Source: an uncultured Oscillospiraceae bacterium (GTDB taxonomy: Bacteria; Bacillota; Clostridia; Oscillospirales; Oscillospiraceae). Taken from it: a stretch of DNA of 32,567 nt. Numbering within the stretch: the first letter of the stretch is position 1; each line of letters starts with the position of its first letter. The position numbers were made by a program, and so were the translations under genes. A model generated the notes under the pieces. It was given only the letters and a program-made list of their open reading frames with translations, was not told the origin of the DNA and searched no databases. The stretch is taken from contig CALWZP010000024.1 in assembly GCA_944386055.1 (NCBI GenBank), positions 1 to 32,567 on the forward strand, in the 5' to 3' direction. Below, piece after piece: positions 15,614 to 23,331 of this stretch.

Positions 15614-16255
15614 ATGAAGAAAGACCATATCTCCAACGCCGTCATCCGGCGTCTCCCCCGCTATTTCCGCCATCTCAACGATCTGCATGACGCCGGCATC
15701 ATCCGCATCTCCTCCAGCGCTCTGGGCAAATCCCTGGGGGCCACAGCCTCTCAGATCCGGCAGGATCTGTCCTGCTTCGGGGAGTTCGGACAGCAGGGCT
15801 ACGGCTATAATGTGGAGGCGCTGCGCAACGAGATCGCGGACATTCTGGGCATCAACAACCGGCATACCGCCATTGTCCTGGGCACCGGCAATCTTGGCCG
15901 CGCCCTGATGGAAAATTTCCACTTCAGCCGCAGCGGCTTCACCCTCACCGCCGCCTTTGACACCAACCCCGCCATCGTGGGCACCACCATCGGCTCCGTC
16001 CCCGTATATCACGCGGACACGCTGGAGGAGTTTCTCTCCCACGGGGTGGCGGATGTGGCGGTGCTCACCGTTCCCCAACGGGTCACCCACGAGACGGCGG
16101 ACCGCCTGGTGAAGGCTGGGGTCCGCGGCATCTGGAATTTCACCAACATCGAGCTGAACATCACCGAGCCCGGCGTGATCGTGGAGGATGTCCACTTTGC
16201 GGACAGCCTGCTGGCCCTGAGTTATATGATCTCCGACCGGGATAAGGGGAACTGA
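15614..16255 (+). CDS. rex: Redox-sensing transcriptional repressor Rex
   Basis: A 213-residue protein of normal Rex length. Rex dimers repress fermentation and respiratory genes and leave DNA when NADH/NAD+ is high. The N-terminal winged helix is recognisable (AVIRRLPRYFRHLNDL, then SALGKSLGATASQIRQDLSCFGEFGQQGYGY). The NAD(H) Rossmann domain has VLGTGNLGRAL near residue 90, and NFTNIEL/VEDVHFADSLLALSY at the C-terminus. The ATG at 15614 is preceded by AAGGAAG at about 10 nt, a modest ribosome binding site. It has its own promoter after the pot terminator and is followed after 23 bp by the SLH gene. Confidence 0.95.
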   Translation: MKKDHISNAVIRRLPRYFRHLNDLHDAGIIRISSSALGKSLGATASQIRQDLSCFGEFGQQGYGYNVEALRNEIADILGINNRHTAIVLGTGNLGRALMENFHFSRSGFTLTAAFDTNPAIVGTTIGSVPVYHADTLEEFLSHGVADVAVLTVPQRVTHETADRLVKAGVRGIWNFTNIELNITEPGVIVEDVHFADSLLALSYMISDRDKGN

Positions 16256-16278
16256 ATTCCCCGTTGCGGAGGGCTCCC

Positions 16279-17373
16279 ATGAAAAAACGACTGATTCTGG
16301 CCGGGGCGGTCCTGGCCCTTCTTTTGAGCGGCGCCGCTGTCCATGCCTCGGGCCTCACCTCGTCAGACGCCCTGATCTCCCTGCGTTATCTCACGGACAC
16401 CTTTCTTCCATCCCTCACCGCGCAGACGGAGGAGCGGCTGGAGCCACTGGACGACGCATACCAACAGGCTGCTGACGCTCTGGATGAAAAAGCCGCGCTC
16501 TACCTGGCTCAGGCCGGCGTCACCGGCAGCTCTGCGGTCCAGTACAGCGGTCAGTTTTCCCGCACCTCCTTTGGGCAGGGGGATGTCCTCACTCTGCCCA
16601 CGGGTGCCGGCTTTCTTCTGCTGGAGGGTTCTGTTCAGGTCGCCCACGACGGAGCGGTGGTGGATGTCACCACCGGCTCTTCCGTGTCCTCCGGCACCGC
16701 TCTGGCCGCCAATCACCGCTACCTGGTGGGGGAGGAGACCACCGCCCGCTTTACCGTCCTCTCCGGTGCGGCGTCCGCGGGCGTGGAGGGCTATTACCTG
16801 CTGACCTCCTCTCAGGAGGCTTCTCTCCCCTTTTTGGATGTGACCGTCAACGACTGGTTCTACTCCGCCGTATCTTTTGTGTATGAAAATGGCCTGTTCT
16901 CCGGCACAGCGGCGGACACCTTCTCTCCCAATATGAATATCACCCGGGGCATGGTGGTCACCGTGCTCTACCAGCTGGCCGGCCGGCCGGCGGTCTCCGG
17001 GGACAGTGGATTCTCCGATGTGGCGCCCGACGCCTATTACGCCCTTCCTGTGGCCTGGGCCTCCGCCAACGGGGTGGTGGCCGGTATGGGGAACAACGAG
17101 TTTGCCCCCAACAGCAACATCACCCGGGAACAGCTGGCCTGCATGCTGTACAGCTATGCCCGGAGCATTGCCGGTGCGGATGTCTCCGCCCGGGGCGACT
17201 TGACGCAGTACGTCGACTTCAGCCAGGTGTCCTCCTACGCCCAGGAGGCGCTGTCCTGGGCGGTGGGCGCGGGGGTCATCACCGGGATGGACGCCCAGAC
17301 GCTCTCCCCCGGCGGTACCGCCACCAGAGCTCAGGCGGCGGCCATGCTTCAGGTCCTGTCCTCCCTGCTGTAA
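16279..17373 (+). CDS. Secreted S-layer homology (SLH) domain protein
   Basis: A 364-residue exported protein. A signal peptide (MKKRLILAGAVLALLLSGAAVHA) has its likely cleavage after residue 23. Residues 24-180 form a mostly beta domain of unknown function with a helical start. Three SLH domains follow at about 185-235, 245-292 and 311-362; conserved signs are F-D-V-x(3)-WFYSAV, FSPNMNITRGMVVTVLY and FAPNSNITREQLACMLY. SLH domains bind pyruvylated secondary cell wall polymer, so this protein should sit on the cell wall. ATG at 16279 was chosen for GGAGGG 5 nt upstream. It lies 23 bp after rex and may be co-transcribed with it. Confidence 0.92.
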   Translation: MKKRLILAGAVLALLLSGAAVHASGLTSSDALISLRYLTDTFLPSLTAQTEERLEPLDDAYQQAADALDEKAALYLAQAGVTGSSAVQYSGQFSRTSFGQGDVLTLPTGAGFLLLEGSVQVAHDGAVVDVTTGSSVSSGTALAANHRYLVGEETTARFTVLSGAASAGVEGYYLLTSSQEASLPFLDVTVNDWFYSAVSFVYENGLFSGTAADTFSPNMNITRGMVVTVLYQLAGRPAVSGDSGFSDVAPDAYYALPVAWASANGVVAGMGNNEFAPNSNITREQLACMLYSYARSIAGADVSARGDLTQYVDFSQVSSYAQEALSWAVGAGVITGMDAQTLSPGGTATRAQAAAMLQVLSSLL

Positions 17374-17402
17374 GGACACCCCCCTTCCCTCCCCCGCATA
17401 GA

Positions 17403-17441
17403 ATACTGTGGGTGCGGCAAGCGCCGCACCCACAGTATTTT
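17403..17441 (+). terminator. Strong hairpin after the SLH gene
   Basis: A perfect 16-bp stem (17403-17418 with 17423-17438) with a 4-nt loop is followed by only four T residues and then directly by the ribosome binding site of the next small gene. It can act as a terminator, and possibly allows some readthrough. Confidence 0.75.
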
Positions 17442-17458
17442 GATGAGGAGGTGCTGGA

Positions 17459-17560
17459 ATGGGCTGCAATTCCAACTGGAACAGCGGCATTTGGATCATC
17501 CTGCTGATCCTTTTGCTGGGCGGCGGCTGCGGCAATGGCTGCGGCAACAACTGCTGCTGA
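17459..17560 (+). CDS. 33-residue Cys/Gly-rich membrane peptide
   Basis: A very short gene of 33 codons. The start is polar (MGCNSNWNSG), followed by a hydrophobic helix (IWIILLILLL) and a tail of Gly, Asn and Cys (GGGCGNGCGNNCC). Six cysteines occur in 33 residues. An ideal ribosome binding site GAGGAGG sits 7 nt before ATG, and a hairpin terminator follows 25 bp after the stop, which together argue that it is real. Architecture recalls small YjcZ-like sporulation or coat peptides of Firmicutes, but the sequence family was not recognised. It may sit in a membrane with disulfide- or metal-linked tails (inference). Confidence 0.72.
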   Translation: MGCNSNWNSGIWIILLILLLGGGCGNGCGNNCC

Positions 17561-17585
17561 CCCTTCCTGTTCATCGGCACATCGT

Positions 17586-17619
17586 CCACCGTCTGTTCTG
17601 TGCAGACGGTGGTCTTTTT
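17586..17619 (+). terminator. Intrinsic terminator after the small Cys-rich gene
   Basis: A perfect 10-bp stem CCACCGTCTG/CAGACGGTGG (17586-17595 with 17603-17612) has a 7-nt loop and is followed by TCTTTTT. It separates the small plus-strand gene from the convergent minus-strand gene that ends at 17631. Confidence 0.88.
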
Positions 17620-17630
17620 CCGGCCTGTGC

Positions 17631-18164
17631 CTATCTCCATACCCTGGGCGCTCCCCGTCCGTCCAGGGAGAACACCAGATACCGCCGCCCCCCGATGCGC
17701 TGAAGACGCCCCAGGCAGATCAGCGGTACCAGTGGAAACGGCTCCCTTGGAGAGAAGGGCACCGCCAGCTCCATCCCGTCCCGGCGCCGGCGCAGCAGCG
17801 CCCCCTTTACCTCCTCTGCCGCCCGGCGGAGCACCGGGTCGGACAGAAGCGGCGGAAGCGGTCCGGCCTCCTCCCACTCCCCGTCTCCCTCGAAGGAAAA
17901 GGTGCGCACTGCCCGTACCTCCACCGGCGGCCAGCAGCCGGACGCCTCCAGCGTCCCGCTGGGCAGGCGGCGGCACAGTCGGAGAGCCCCGCCTTCCGGC
18001 ACCAGGGTCCCCAGGGACATCTCCCCGCCCCCCCGCCCCCGGAGAAGCACCTTGTACAGTCCATCCTCCCTCCGCTCTGCGGATGTCTCCAGCACAGTGA
18101 ACGCCCCCTGCCCTCTCCAGTGCAGGGTCCCCCGCAGCCCGGCCAGCTTCAGTTCCCCCTCCAA
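17631..18164 (-). CDS. Unrecognised 177-residue protein
   Basis: A 177-residue protein without a signal peptide or membrane segment. It reads as alternating beta strands and turns: LHWRGQGAFTVLETSAERREDGLYKVLLRGRGGGEMSLGTLVPEGGALRL is replaced here by its key parts GLYKVLLRG, SLGTLVPEGG and ASGCWP. I have a sense of similar proteins in this bacterial group, but no named family comes to mind. The start is probably TTG at 18164, with GGGAGG about 4 nt upstream; a nearby ATG is out of frame. GC-rich opposite frames give competing open frames, so certainty is limited, but composition and a bounded position between a terminator and a divergent promoter favour this one. Confidence 0.65.
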   Translation of the reverse strand: MEGELKLAGLRGTLHWRGQGAFTVLETSAERREDGLYKVLLRGRGGGEMSLGTLVPEGGALRLCRRLPSGTLEASGCWPPVEVRAVRTFSFEGDGEWEEAGPLPPLLSDPVLRRAAEEVKGALLRRRRDGMELAVPFSPREPFPLVPLICLGRLQRIGGRRYLVFSLDGRGAPRVWR

Positions 18165-18202
18165 ACCGCCTCCCCCCTCTCCTCCATTCTATGCGGGAAA
18201 CC

Positions 18203-18231
18203 TTGACTTTTCCCCGTGTTCTCCATAGAAT
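18203..18231 (+). promoter_or_regulatory. Promoter in the divergent region, inside a CATAGAATGG inverted repeat
   Basis: TTGACT (18203-18208) and TAGAAT (18226-18231) are 17 bp apart, driving the small membrane gene. The -10 lies in CATAGAATGG (18224-18233), which is repeated as a perfect inverted copy CCATTCTATG at 18183-18192, facing the divergent gene. Confidence 0.65.
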
Positions 18232-18251
18232 GGAAGCACGGGGGTGAGGAG

Positions 18252-18455
18252 ATGGGAACAAAGCTGCTGATTGTGGGCGCCGTGCTCACCCTGTCCGGCG
18301 GAGCGGGGCTCCTCTTTCCCGCCCGGAAGCGCCGGGGCGGGATGCGTATGGGGCGGCTGGGTCCGCTGGGGGACACCCTGGGGGCCAGCTTCGCCCTGCT
18401 GTTCGGCATCGCCTTTCTCATCGCCGGCGTGGCCCTGAGCTGGCGGGGCGTCTGA
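18252..18455 (+). CDS. Small two-span membrane protein
   Basis: A 67-residue protein. Two hydrophobic segments (LLIVGAVLTLSGGAGLLF, residues about 4-21, and LGASFALLFGIAFLIAGVAL near 43-62) flank a basic loop (ARKRRGGMRMGR), predicting a hairpin with the loop inside the cell. No family is recognised. ATG at 18252 follows GGGGGTGAGGAG; the AGGAG directly abuts ATG, while GGGGGTGA has better spacing. It has its own promoter 20-50 bp upstream and ends just before the T-box promoter. Confidence 0.7.
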   Translation: MGTKLLIVGAVLTLSGGAGLLFPARKRRGGMRMGRLGPLGDTLGASFALLFGIAFLIAGVALSWRGV

Positions 18456-18459
18456 CCTC

Positions 18460-18488
18460 TTGACAGCGGGCGGCGCGGCGGGTATAAT
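18460..18488 (+). promoter_or_regulatory. Perfect sigma-A promoter of the T-box leader
   Basis: TTGACA (18460-18465) and TATAAT (18483-18488) are 17 bp apart, a perfect consensus. The leader RNA would start near 18495. Confidence 0.93.
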
Positions 18489-18494
18489 GGGAAA

Positions 18495-18735
18495 ACAGAA
18501 ACAGCGAGGACGGAAGAGGAGTACTCCCTCCCCACCCCACACAGAGAGAAGGCGGCCGGTGCAAGCCTTTGGGCGGGCGGGACGAAGGTGGCTTCCCAGC
18601 TTCGGCGCCGAACAGGACAGTAAGCGCCGGCGGGCCCTCCCGTTACAGAGGAGAAAGCGTCCCCCTTCCGGGGAAATTCAGGTGGTACCGCGGATGACCG
18701 TTCGCCCTGAAGCCTTTCGGCTTCAGGGCATTTTT
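18495..18735 (+). ncRNA. T-box riboswitch (valine, controls ycxB-like gene and valS)
   Basis: This 240-nt leader has the T-box landmarks in order: AGTA near 18514-18525, AGAGAG (18543-18548), GGTGCAAGCC (18558-18567, the Stem I distal AG-bulge), a probable specifier GTG (18588-18590) in GAAGGTGGCTTCC, the T-box motif AGGTGGTACCGCGG (18680-18693), and a terminator made of GCCCTGAAGCC-TTTC-GGCTTCAGGGC followed by TTTTT (18704-18735). Uncharged tRNA-Val should pair with the specifier and with the UGGU bulge to stop termination. The bulge U fits the A discriminator of the tRNA-Val(UAC) in this window. Specifier identity is less certain than the T-box itself. Confidence 0.93.
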
Positions 18736-18752
18736 GTTGGGAGGAGATCGAT

Positions 18753-19277
18753 ATGACCTTTCAGTGCGAGGTGCGCTATACCTATCAGGATATGCTGGCC
18801 CTCAACAAGCTGGTGGCCAAGACCTACCGGAAGTGGTGGAGCATCCTTCTGCGGGTCCTCCTCATCGTGCTGGGCGCCTTCCTGCTGCTGACCTTCCTGC
18901 TCTCGGTATGGCTGCTGGGCGACCCGGTGGAGGAGCTGCTGGTCCCCGGCATTGTGGGGGCCCTGTGCCTGCTGCTGGGGGTCTTCCGTCACCGTCTTAA
19001 CGCCCTGCAGAGCTATCGGATGCTGGTCAAGGGCGCGGAGGACGGCCGTCTCATTCTGGACGAGGACGGCTTTCACGAGGAGACCGCCAAGGGGCGCAGC
19101 GACCACCCCTACAGCGCCTTTTTTGAGGTCATGTATTACCGAGAGCGCTATTTCCTCTTCCTGGACAAGCGCCACGCCTATGTCCTGCCCCTGCGGTGTC
19201 TCACGGAGGGAGACCCGGCCGCGTTGGGGAGCTTCCTGGAACAAAAATGCGGCAAGCCCATTCGGACTGTCCGCTGA
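18753..19277 (+). CDS. YcxB-like membrane protein
   Basis: A 174-residue protein with two adjacent membrane helices (about residues 30-54 and 62-79) and a soluble C-terminal domain. Features such as [17 protein letters not shown] at the start and a [25 protein letters not shown] region, then [16 protein letters not shown], match the YcxB-like family, whose function is unknown. GGGAGGAG about 7 nt before ATG supports the start. It is the first gene behind the valine T-box and lies 20 bp before valS, so it is expressed when valyl-tRNA is low. Confidence 0.85.
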   Translation: MTFQCEVRYTYQDMLALNKLVAKTYRKWWSILLRVLLIVLGAFLLLTFLLSVWLLGDPVEELLVPGIVGALCLLLGVFRHRLNALQSYRMLVKGAEDGRLILDEDGFHEETAKGRSDHPYSAFFEVMYYRERYFLFLDKRHAYVLPLRCLTEGDPAALGSFLEQKCGKPIRTVR

Positions 19278-19297
19278 AGGAAAAGATTGGAGTGTTG

Positions 19298-21949
19298 ATG
19301 TTGAACAGAGAACTGCCCAAAGTCTACGAGCCCCAGGAGGCAGAGGGGCGCATCTACCGCATGTGGGAGGAGAACGGCTGCTTCCGCGGCGTCCGGGACC
19401 CCAAAAAGAAGCCCTTCACCATCGTCATGCCGCCCCCCAACGTCACGGGGCAGCTGCACATGGGCCACGCCATGGACTGCACCCTCCAGGACATCCTCAT
19501 CCGCTTCAAGCGGATGCAGGGGTATGCCGCCCTGTGGGTCCCCGGCACCGACCACGCAGGCATCGCCACCCAGATCAAGGTGGAGGAGGACCTGCGGGTG
19601 AACGAGGGGCTCACCCGCCACGACCTGGGCCGGGAGAAGTTCCTGGAGCGGGTGTGGCAGTGGAAGGAGAAGTACGGCGGCCGCATCGTGGAGCAGCAGA
19701 AGAAGCTGGGCTCCTCCTGCGACTGGGAGCGCTCCCGCTTCACCATGGACGAGGGCTGCTCCAAGGCGGTGCGGGAGGTGTTCGTCTCCCTGTACGAGAA
19801 GGGCCTCATCTACAAGGGCAGCCGCATCGTCAACTGGTGCCCCCACTGCGTCACCGCCCTCTCCGACGCGGAGGTGGAGTACAAGGACAAGCCCGGCCAC
19901 CTGTGGCACCTGAAGTACCCCATCCAGGGGGAGCCGGGCCGCTATGTCATCGTGGCCACCACCCGGCCGGAGACCATGCTGGGAGACACCGGCGTGGCCG
20001 TCAACCCCAATGACGAGCGGTATCAGGACCTCATCGGCAAGACCTGCATCCTCCCCCTCATGGACCGGCCCATCCCCATCGTGGCGGACGAGTATGTGGA
20101 CATGGAGTTCGGCACCGGCTGCGTGAAGATGACCCCCGCCCACGACCCCAACGACTTCGAGGTGGGCCTGCGCCACAACCTGGAGACCATCCGGGTGCTG
20201 GACGACCACGGAGTGGTGAACGAGAACGGCGGCAAGTACCGCGGCCTGGACCGGTATGAGGCCCGTAAGGCCATCGTCCGCGATCTGGAGGAACTGGGCC
20301 TGCTGGAGAAGATCGAGGAGCATCAGCACAATGTGGGCACCTGCTACCGCTGCGGCACCGATGTGGAGCCCATCATCTCCGCCCAGTGGTTCGTGAAGAT
20401 GGCGCCCCTGGCCGAAGAGGCCCTACGGGTGGTGAACGACGGGGAGACCCGCTTTGTCCCCGACCGCTTCTCCAAGACCTACACCAACTGGATGGAGAAT
20501 GTCCACGACTGGTGCATCTCCCGGCAGCTGTGGTGGGGCCATCAGATCCCCGTGTGGTACTGTGCCGACTGCGGCAAGATGACCGTCACCCGGGAGGACC
20601 CCACAGAGTGTGCACACTGCCACAGCAAGAACATCACCCGGGACCCCGATGTGCTGGACACCTGGTTCTCCTCCGCCCTGTGGCCCTTCTCCACCCTGGG
20701 CTGGCCGGAGGAGACCGAGGACCTGAAGTACTTCTACCCCACCGATGTGCTGGTCACCGGATACGACATCATCTTCTTCTGGGTGGCCCGGATGATCTTC
20801 TCCGGCTGCGAGCACACCGGCAAGCCCCCCTTCCACACCGTGTTCATCCACGGCCTGGTCCGGGACGACAAGGGCCGCAAGATGTCCAAGAGTCTGGGCA
20901 ACGGCATCGACCCGCTGGAGATGGCGGACAAGTACGGCGCCGACGCCCTGCGCTTCAACCTGGTCACCGGCAACTCCCCCGGCAACGACATGCGCTTCTA
21001 CACCGAACGGTGCGAGGCCATGCGCAACTTCGCCAACAAGATCTGGAACGCCTCCCGCTTCCTGATGATGAACCTCACCATCGACAGGTGTGAGCTGCCG
21101 GAGCAGCTGGAGCTGGAGGACAAGTGGATCCTCTCCAAGCTCAACGCCGTCATCCCCGAGATCACCGACAACATGGAGAAGTTCGAGCTGGGGGTGGCCG
21201 CCCAGAAGATCTACGACTTCATCTGGGACGACTACTGCGACTGGTATATCGAGCTGACCAAGACCCGCCTCCAGGGGGAGGACCCCGAGGCCAAGCTCCG
21301 GGCGCAGCAGGTGCTGTGCCATGTGCTGACGGAGATGCTCAAGCTTCTCCACCCCTTCATGCCCTTTATCACCGAGGAGATCTGGCAGGCTCTGCCCCGT
21401 CAGACCGGCTGCGATCAGGGGGTGAAGTTCCTGATGCTGTCCCAGTGGCCCCAGGCGGATCCCGCTCTCTCCTTCCCGGAGGAGGAAGGGGCCATGGAGA
21501 AGATCATGGCCGCCATCAATGCGGTGCGCAGCCGCCGCTCCGAGATGAATGTCCCCCCCAGCCGGAAGGCCCACCTCACCGTGGTCACCGCCCATCCCGA
21601 GGTATTCCAGGCGGGCGTCCCCTTCCTGAAGCGGCTGGCCGGGGCGGAGGAGGTCACCGTCACCGGGCAGGCCCCCTCCTCCACCGACGGGATGGTGTCG
21701 GTGGTCACCGCCGACGCTCAGATGTATATCCCCCTGGCAGAGCTGGTGGACCTGGAGAAGGAGCGCGCCCGGGTGGCCAAGGAGCTGGAGCAGGCCCGGG
21801 CCAACCTGAAGCGGCTGGAGGGCAAGCTGGCCAACGAGAGCTTCGTGTCCAAGGCCCCCGAGGCGGTGGTCAACGCCGAGCGGGAGAAGGCGGAGAAGGC
21901 CCGCCGCCTTATCCAGCAGCTGGAGGAGACCGCCGCAGGGCTGCAGTGA
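19298..21949 (+). CDS. valS: Valyl-tRNA synthetase
   Basis: An 883-residue class Ia enzyme that charges tRNA-Val in the cytosol. The HIGH motif is HMGH (residues 54-57, in [14 protein letters not shown]) and the KMSKS motif is exact at 528-532 ([14 protein letters not shown]). The CP1 editing domain lies between ([18 protein letters not shown]). The C-terminal 75 residues form the Lys/Glu-rich coiled coil typical of ValRS. Start ATG at 19298 ([12 protein letters not shown]) has GGAG about 5 nt upstream; longer frames run into the upstream gene. It is controlled by the T-box via the upstream ycxB-like gene. Identification is firm. Confidence 0.98.
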   Translation: MLNRELPKVYEPQEAEGRIYRMWEENGCFRGVRDPKKKPFTIVMPPPNVTGQLHMGHAMDCTLQDILIRFKRMQGYAALWVPGTDHAGIATQIKVEEDLRVNEGLTRHDLGREKFLERVWQWKEKYGGRIVEQQKKLGSSCDWERSRFTMDEGCSKAVREVFVSLYEKGLIYKGSRIVNWCPHCVTALSDAEVEYKDKPGHLWHLKYPIQGEPGRYVIVATTRPETMLGDTGVAVNPNDERYQDLIGKTCILPLMDRPIPIVADEYVDMEFGTGCVKMTPAHDPNDFEVGLRHNLETIRVLDDHGVVNENGGKYRGLDRYEARKAIVRDLEELGLLEKIEEHQHNVGTCYRCGTDVEPIISAQWFVKMAPLAEEALRVVNDGETRFVPDRFSKTYTNWMENVHDWCISRQLWWGHQIPVWYCADCGKMTVTREDPTECAHCHSKNITRDPDVLDTWFSSALWPFSTLGWPEETEDLKYFYPTDVLVTGYDIIFFWVARMIFSGCEHTGKPPFHTVFIHGLVRDDKGRKMSKSLGNGIDPLEMADKYGADALRFNLVTGNSPGNDMRFYTERCEAMRNFANKIWNASRFLMMNLTIDRCELPEQLELEDKWILSKLNAVIPEITDNMEKFELGVAAQKIYDFIWDDYCDWYIELTKTRLQGEDPEAKLRAQQVLCHVLTEMLKLLHPFMPFITEEIWQALPRQTGCDQGVKFLMLSQWPQADPALSFPEEEGAMEKIMAAINAVRSRRSEMNVPPSRKAHLTVVTAHPEVFQAGVPFLKRLAGAEEVTVTGQAPSSTDGMVSVVTADAQMYIPLAELVDLEKERARVAKELEQARANLKRLEGKLANESFVSKAPEAVVNAEREKAEKARRLIQQLEETAAGLQ

Positions 21950-21971
21950 CCCCTTCCCTCATATGTCATAC

Positions 21972-22010
21972 GGCAAAGCGCCGCGGGCCGATGGCCCGCG
22001 GCGCTTTGCC
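21972..22010. terminator. 18-bp perfect hairpin between convergent genes
   Basis: GGCAAAGCGCCGCGGGCC (21972-21989) pairs perfectly with 21993-22010 over a 3-nt loop. No T-run follows on either strand. It lies between the ends of valS and the coat protein gene, so it probably limits transcription both ways or protects 3' ends. Confidence 0.6.
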
Positions 22011-22014
22011 GCTC

Positions 22015-22263
22015 TCATCCCTGGGCGCTGAACTTCTGTCTGACCGTGTCGATCTTGGTCTGCTCCGCCTGCTCCGCGGGATACCAACCCTTGGCCGCCA
22101 TCTTGTCATAGATGACATCCTGCATCCGCAGCGACTCGTTGAGCGCGTCGCAGAAGGTCTGGTGCACCTCGGTGGTGGCTGCCTCGATAGTGCCGTGCAG
22201 AAACAGGTCGCAGGCCCCCTTTTCCAGCAGGAGGAGGTTTTCCATCAGATTCTTGTCGTCCAT
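22015..22263 (-). CDS. CotF-like spore coat protein
   Basis: An 82-residue, all-helical protein of the CotF-type spore coat family. Typical signs are MDDKNLMENLLLLEKGACDLFLHGTIEA and the closing helix MQDVIYDKMAAKGWYPAEQAEQ. The first ATG, at 22269, lies 1 nt after AGGAGG, so ATG at 22263 (7-nt spacing) is preferred. It follows a second coat gene after 12 bp, so both are probably in one operon expressed in sporulation. No sporulation sigma-factor promoter could be identified with confidence. Confidence 0.87.
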   Translation of the reverse strand: MDDKNLMENLLLLEKGACDLFLHGTIEAATTEVHQTFCDALNESLRMQDVIYDKMAAKGWYPAEQAEQTKIDTVRQKFSAQG

Positions 22264-22275
22264 GTCCATCCCTCC

Positions 22276-22452
22276 TCACAGCAGGCCGTAGAAGTCATGG
22301 AACAGCTTCTGATGCTTCTGCTCCATCCGCTCTACGCACGATTTCAGGTCCGCGTCCTGAAGCTGGCCGGCCAGCTCCCTGCACTTGGTCTGGAAATACT
22401 GCTCGTGACCAAGCGCGTCCTCCACATAGAGAAGTTCCTTTGTTGTCATCAT
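22276..22452 (-). CDS. Small CotF-like spore coat protein
   Basis: A 58-residue helical protein (MMTTKELLYVEDALGHEQYFQ, then DADLKSCVERMEQKHQKLFHDFYGLL). It resembles half of the CotF fold and often stands next to a longer CotF-like gene, as here. The start is ATG at 22452 or the next ATG at 22449; AGGTGA upstream fits the second slightly better. A longer frame reading to 22617 has no ribosome binding site and would run through two hairpins. It lies 12 bp upstream of the other coat gene. Confidence 0.85.
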   Translation of the reverse strand: MMTTKELLYVEDALGHEQYFQTKCRELAGQLQDADLKSCVERMEQKHQKLFHDFYGLL

Positions 22453-22532
22453 GATCACCTCACCGGTAGCGTTGCCCAAAGTCCGTCCGGCTATGCGCCC
22501 GATGGGCGTGATTTCAAAAAACATCCTGTGTA

Positions 22533-22598
22533 CACGGGGCGCCGCCCCGTGGGAGCAGTCAAGGGGAGGGCGCGGCCGTTGGCCGCGCCCTCCCCTTG
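22533..22598 (-). terminator. Two GC-rich hairpins downstream of the small membrane protein gene
   Basis: The first is CACGGGG/CCCCGTG (22533-22551). The second is an 18-bp perfect stem (22560-22577 with 22581-22598) with a 3-nt loop. They follow the stop of the 22,619-23,191 gene on the minus strand. The minus-strand tail has no U-run, so this is either a weak terminator or an RNA-stabilising structure. Confidence 0.6.
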
Positions 22599-22618
22599 TT
22601 TCGTCCGCTTTTTGCATC

Positions 22619-23191
22619 TCAGCTGAAATTCAGGTACAGGGTCAGGTTCAGGTTCACATTGCCCCGGCTCTGCCAGGTGTCCGGCTCATAGGCCACGATG
22701 CGCACCGTCACCGGGGTCTCCCGCTCGGTCAGGGGGCGGGACAGGGTGACGGAGGGCAGATACTCCCCCTGGCGCAGCACGCCGGTGGAGGCCAGGGTCT
22801 CTCCCCCCTCGTCCAGCACCTCCGCCCGGAACCACACGCCGTTGTCCGCGGGGTTGGTGAGGTTCAGCTCCACCGTCTGTCCGTCGTTGGCGGGGACGCC
22901 GCACAGCTGCACGGCGTACTCCTCGTCCACCGTCAGGGTGGAATAGCCGTACCGCTCGTCCACCTCGGGCGCGCCGGACACGGCGGCGGCGTCAAAGTCC
23001 GGGTGGGTGAACTGCACCGGCTGGAAGAAGTGATACGCCCACACCGCCGCCGCCGCGATGAGCAGGGCCAGGGCGATGTGGAGCACGGCGAGCTTCGCCG
23101 TCCGCTTTCCCCGGGTGGCGCTGGCTCCGGCGTGCTTCTGTCTGGTGAGGCCGGCGGCGCGGGCCGCCTCCGGCGGGGTGATGATGGACAT
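22619..23191 (-). CDS. Membrane-anchored protein with LTNP-type extracellular domain
   Basis: A 190-residue, single-pass protein. Residues 1-33 are basic and predicted cytosolic, 34-56 form a membrane helix (LAVLHIALALLIAAAAVWAYHFF), and 57-190 are extracellular. The outer part has VELNLTNPADNGVWFRAEV and LASTGVLRQGEYLPSVTLSRPL. This closely follows the pattern of the outer domain of the 30,242-31,678 protein (LYQSGLIAPGYGVDVITLGAL). ATG at 23191 has AGGAGG 7 nt upstream; a longer frame to 23296 lacks support. It is the last gene of the four-gene surface cluster. The domain family is unnamed to me. Confidence 0.82.
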   Translation of the reverse strand: MSIITPPEAARAAGLTRQKHAGASATRGKRTAKLAVLHIALALLIAAAAVWAYHFFQPVQFTHPDFDAAAVSGAPEVDERYGYSTLTVDEEYAVQLCGVPANDGQTVELNLTNPADNGVWFRAEVLDEGGETLASTGVLRQGEYLPSVTLSRPLTERETPVTVRIVAYEPDTWQSRGNVNLNLTLYLNFS

Positions 23192-23230
23192 GGGGATCCC
23201 TCCTTGGATCGCTGTATTCGTTGGGCGTCC

Positions 23231-23303
23231 GGACCGGGGCGGGAGGCCCTCCCGCCCCGGTCCCGGCGTCCGCCGGGGGATGTGTGGCAGGCACATCCCC
23301 CGG
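23231..23303. repeat. Two perfect GC-rich hairpins in the surface cluster
   Basis: GGACCGGGGCGGGAGG (23231-23246) pairs with 23248-23263, and CCGGGGGATGTG (23273-23284) with 23292-23303 over TGGCAGG. Neither is followed by a U-tract on the minus strand. They lie in the 140-bp gap after the small secreted protein gene and before the last gene of the cluster, where they may tune relative expression or stabilise RNA. Confidence 0.7.
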
Positions 23304-23331
23304 GGATGCGGGGAAAGGCATGTCGGATAGA

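Noticed and set aside
17631..18228. Plus-strand open frames opposite the 177-residue gene (up to 223 codons)
   Set aside because: Pro/Ser/Arg-rich composition, no good starts; the minus-strand frame has balanced composition and sits between a terminator and a divergent promoter.
16363..18261. 632-codon minus-strand frame opposite the SLH gene
   Set aside because: Runs through terminators and the small Cys-rich gene; the SLH domains on the plus strand are clear.
23231..23303. Possible CRISPR-like repeats
   Set aside because: Only two unrelated hairpins; no repeat-spacer periodicity, and no cas genes in the window.
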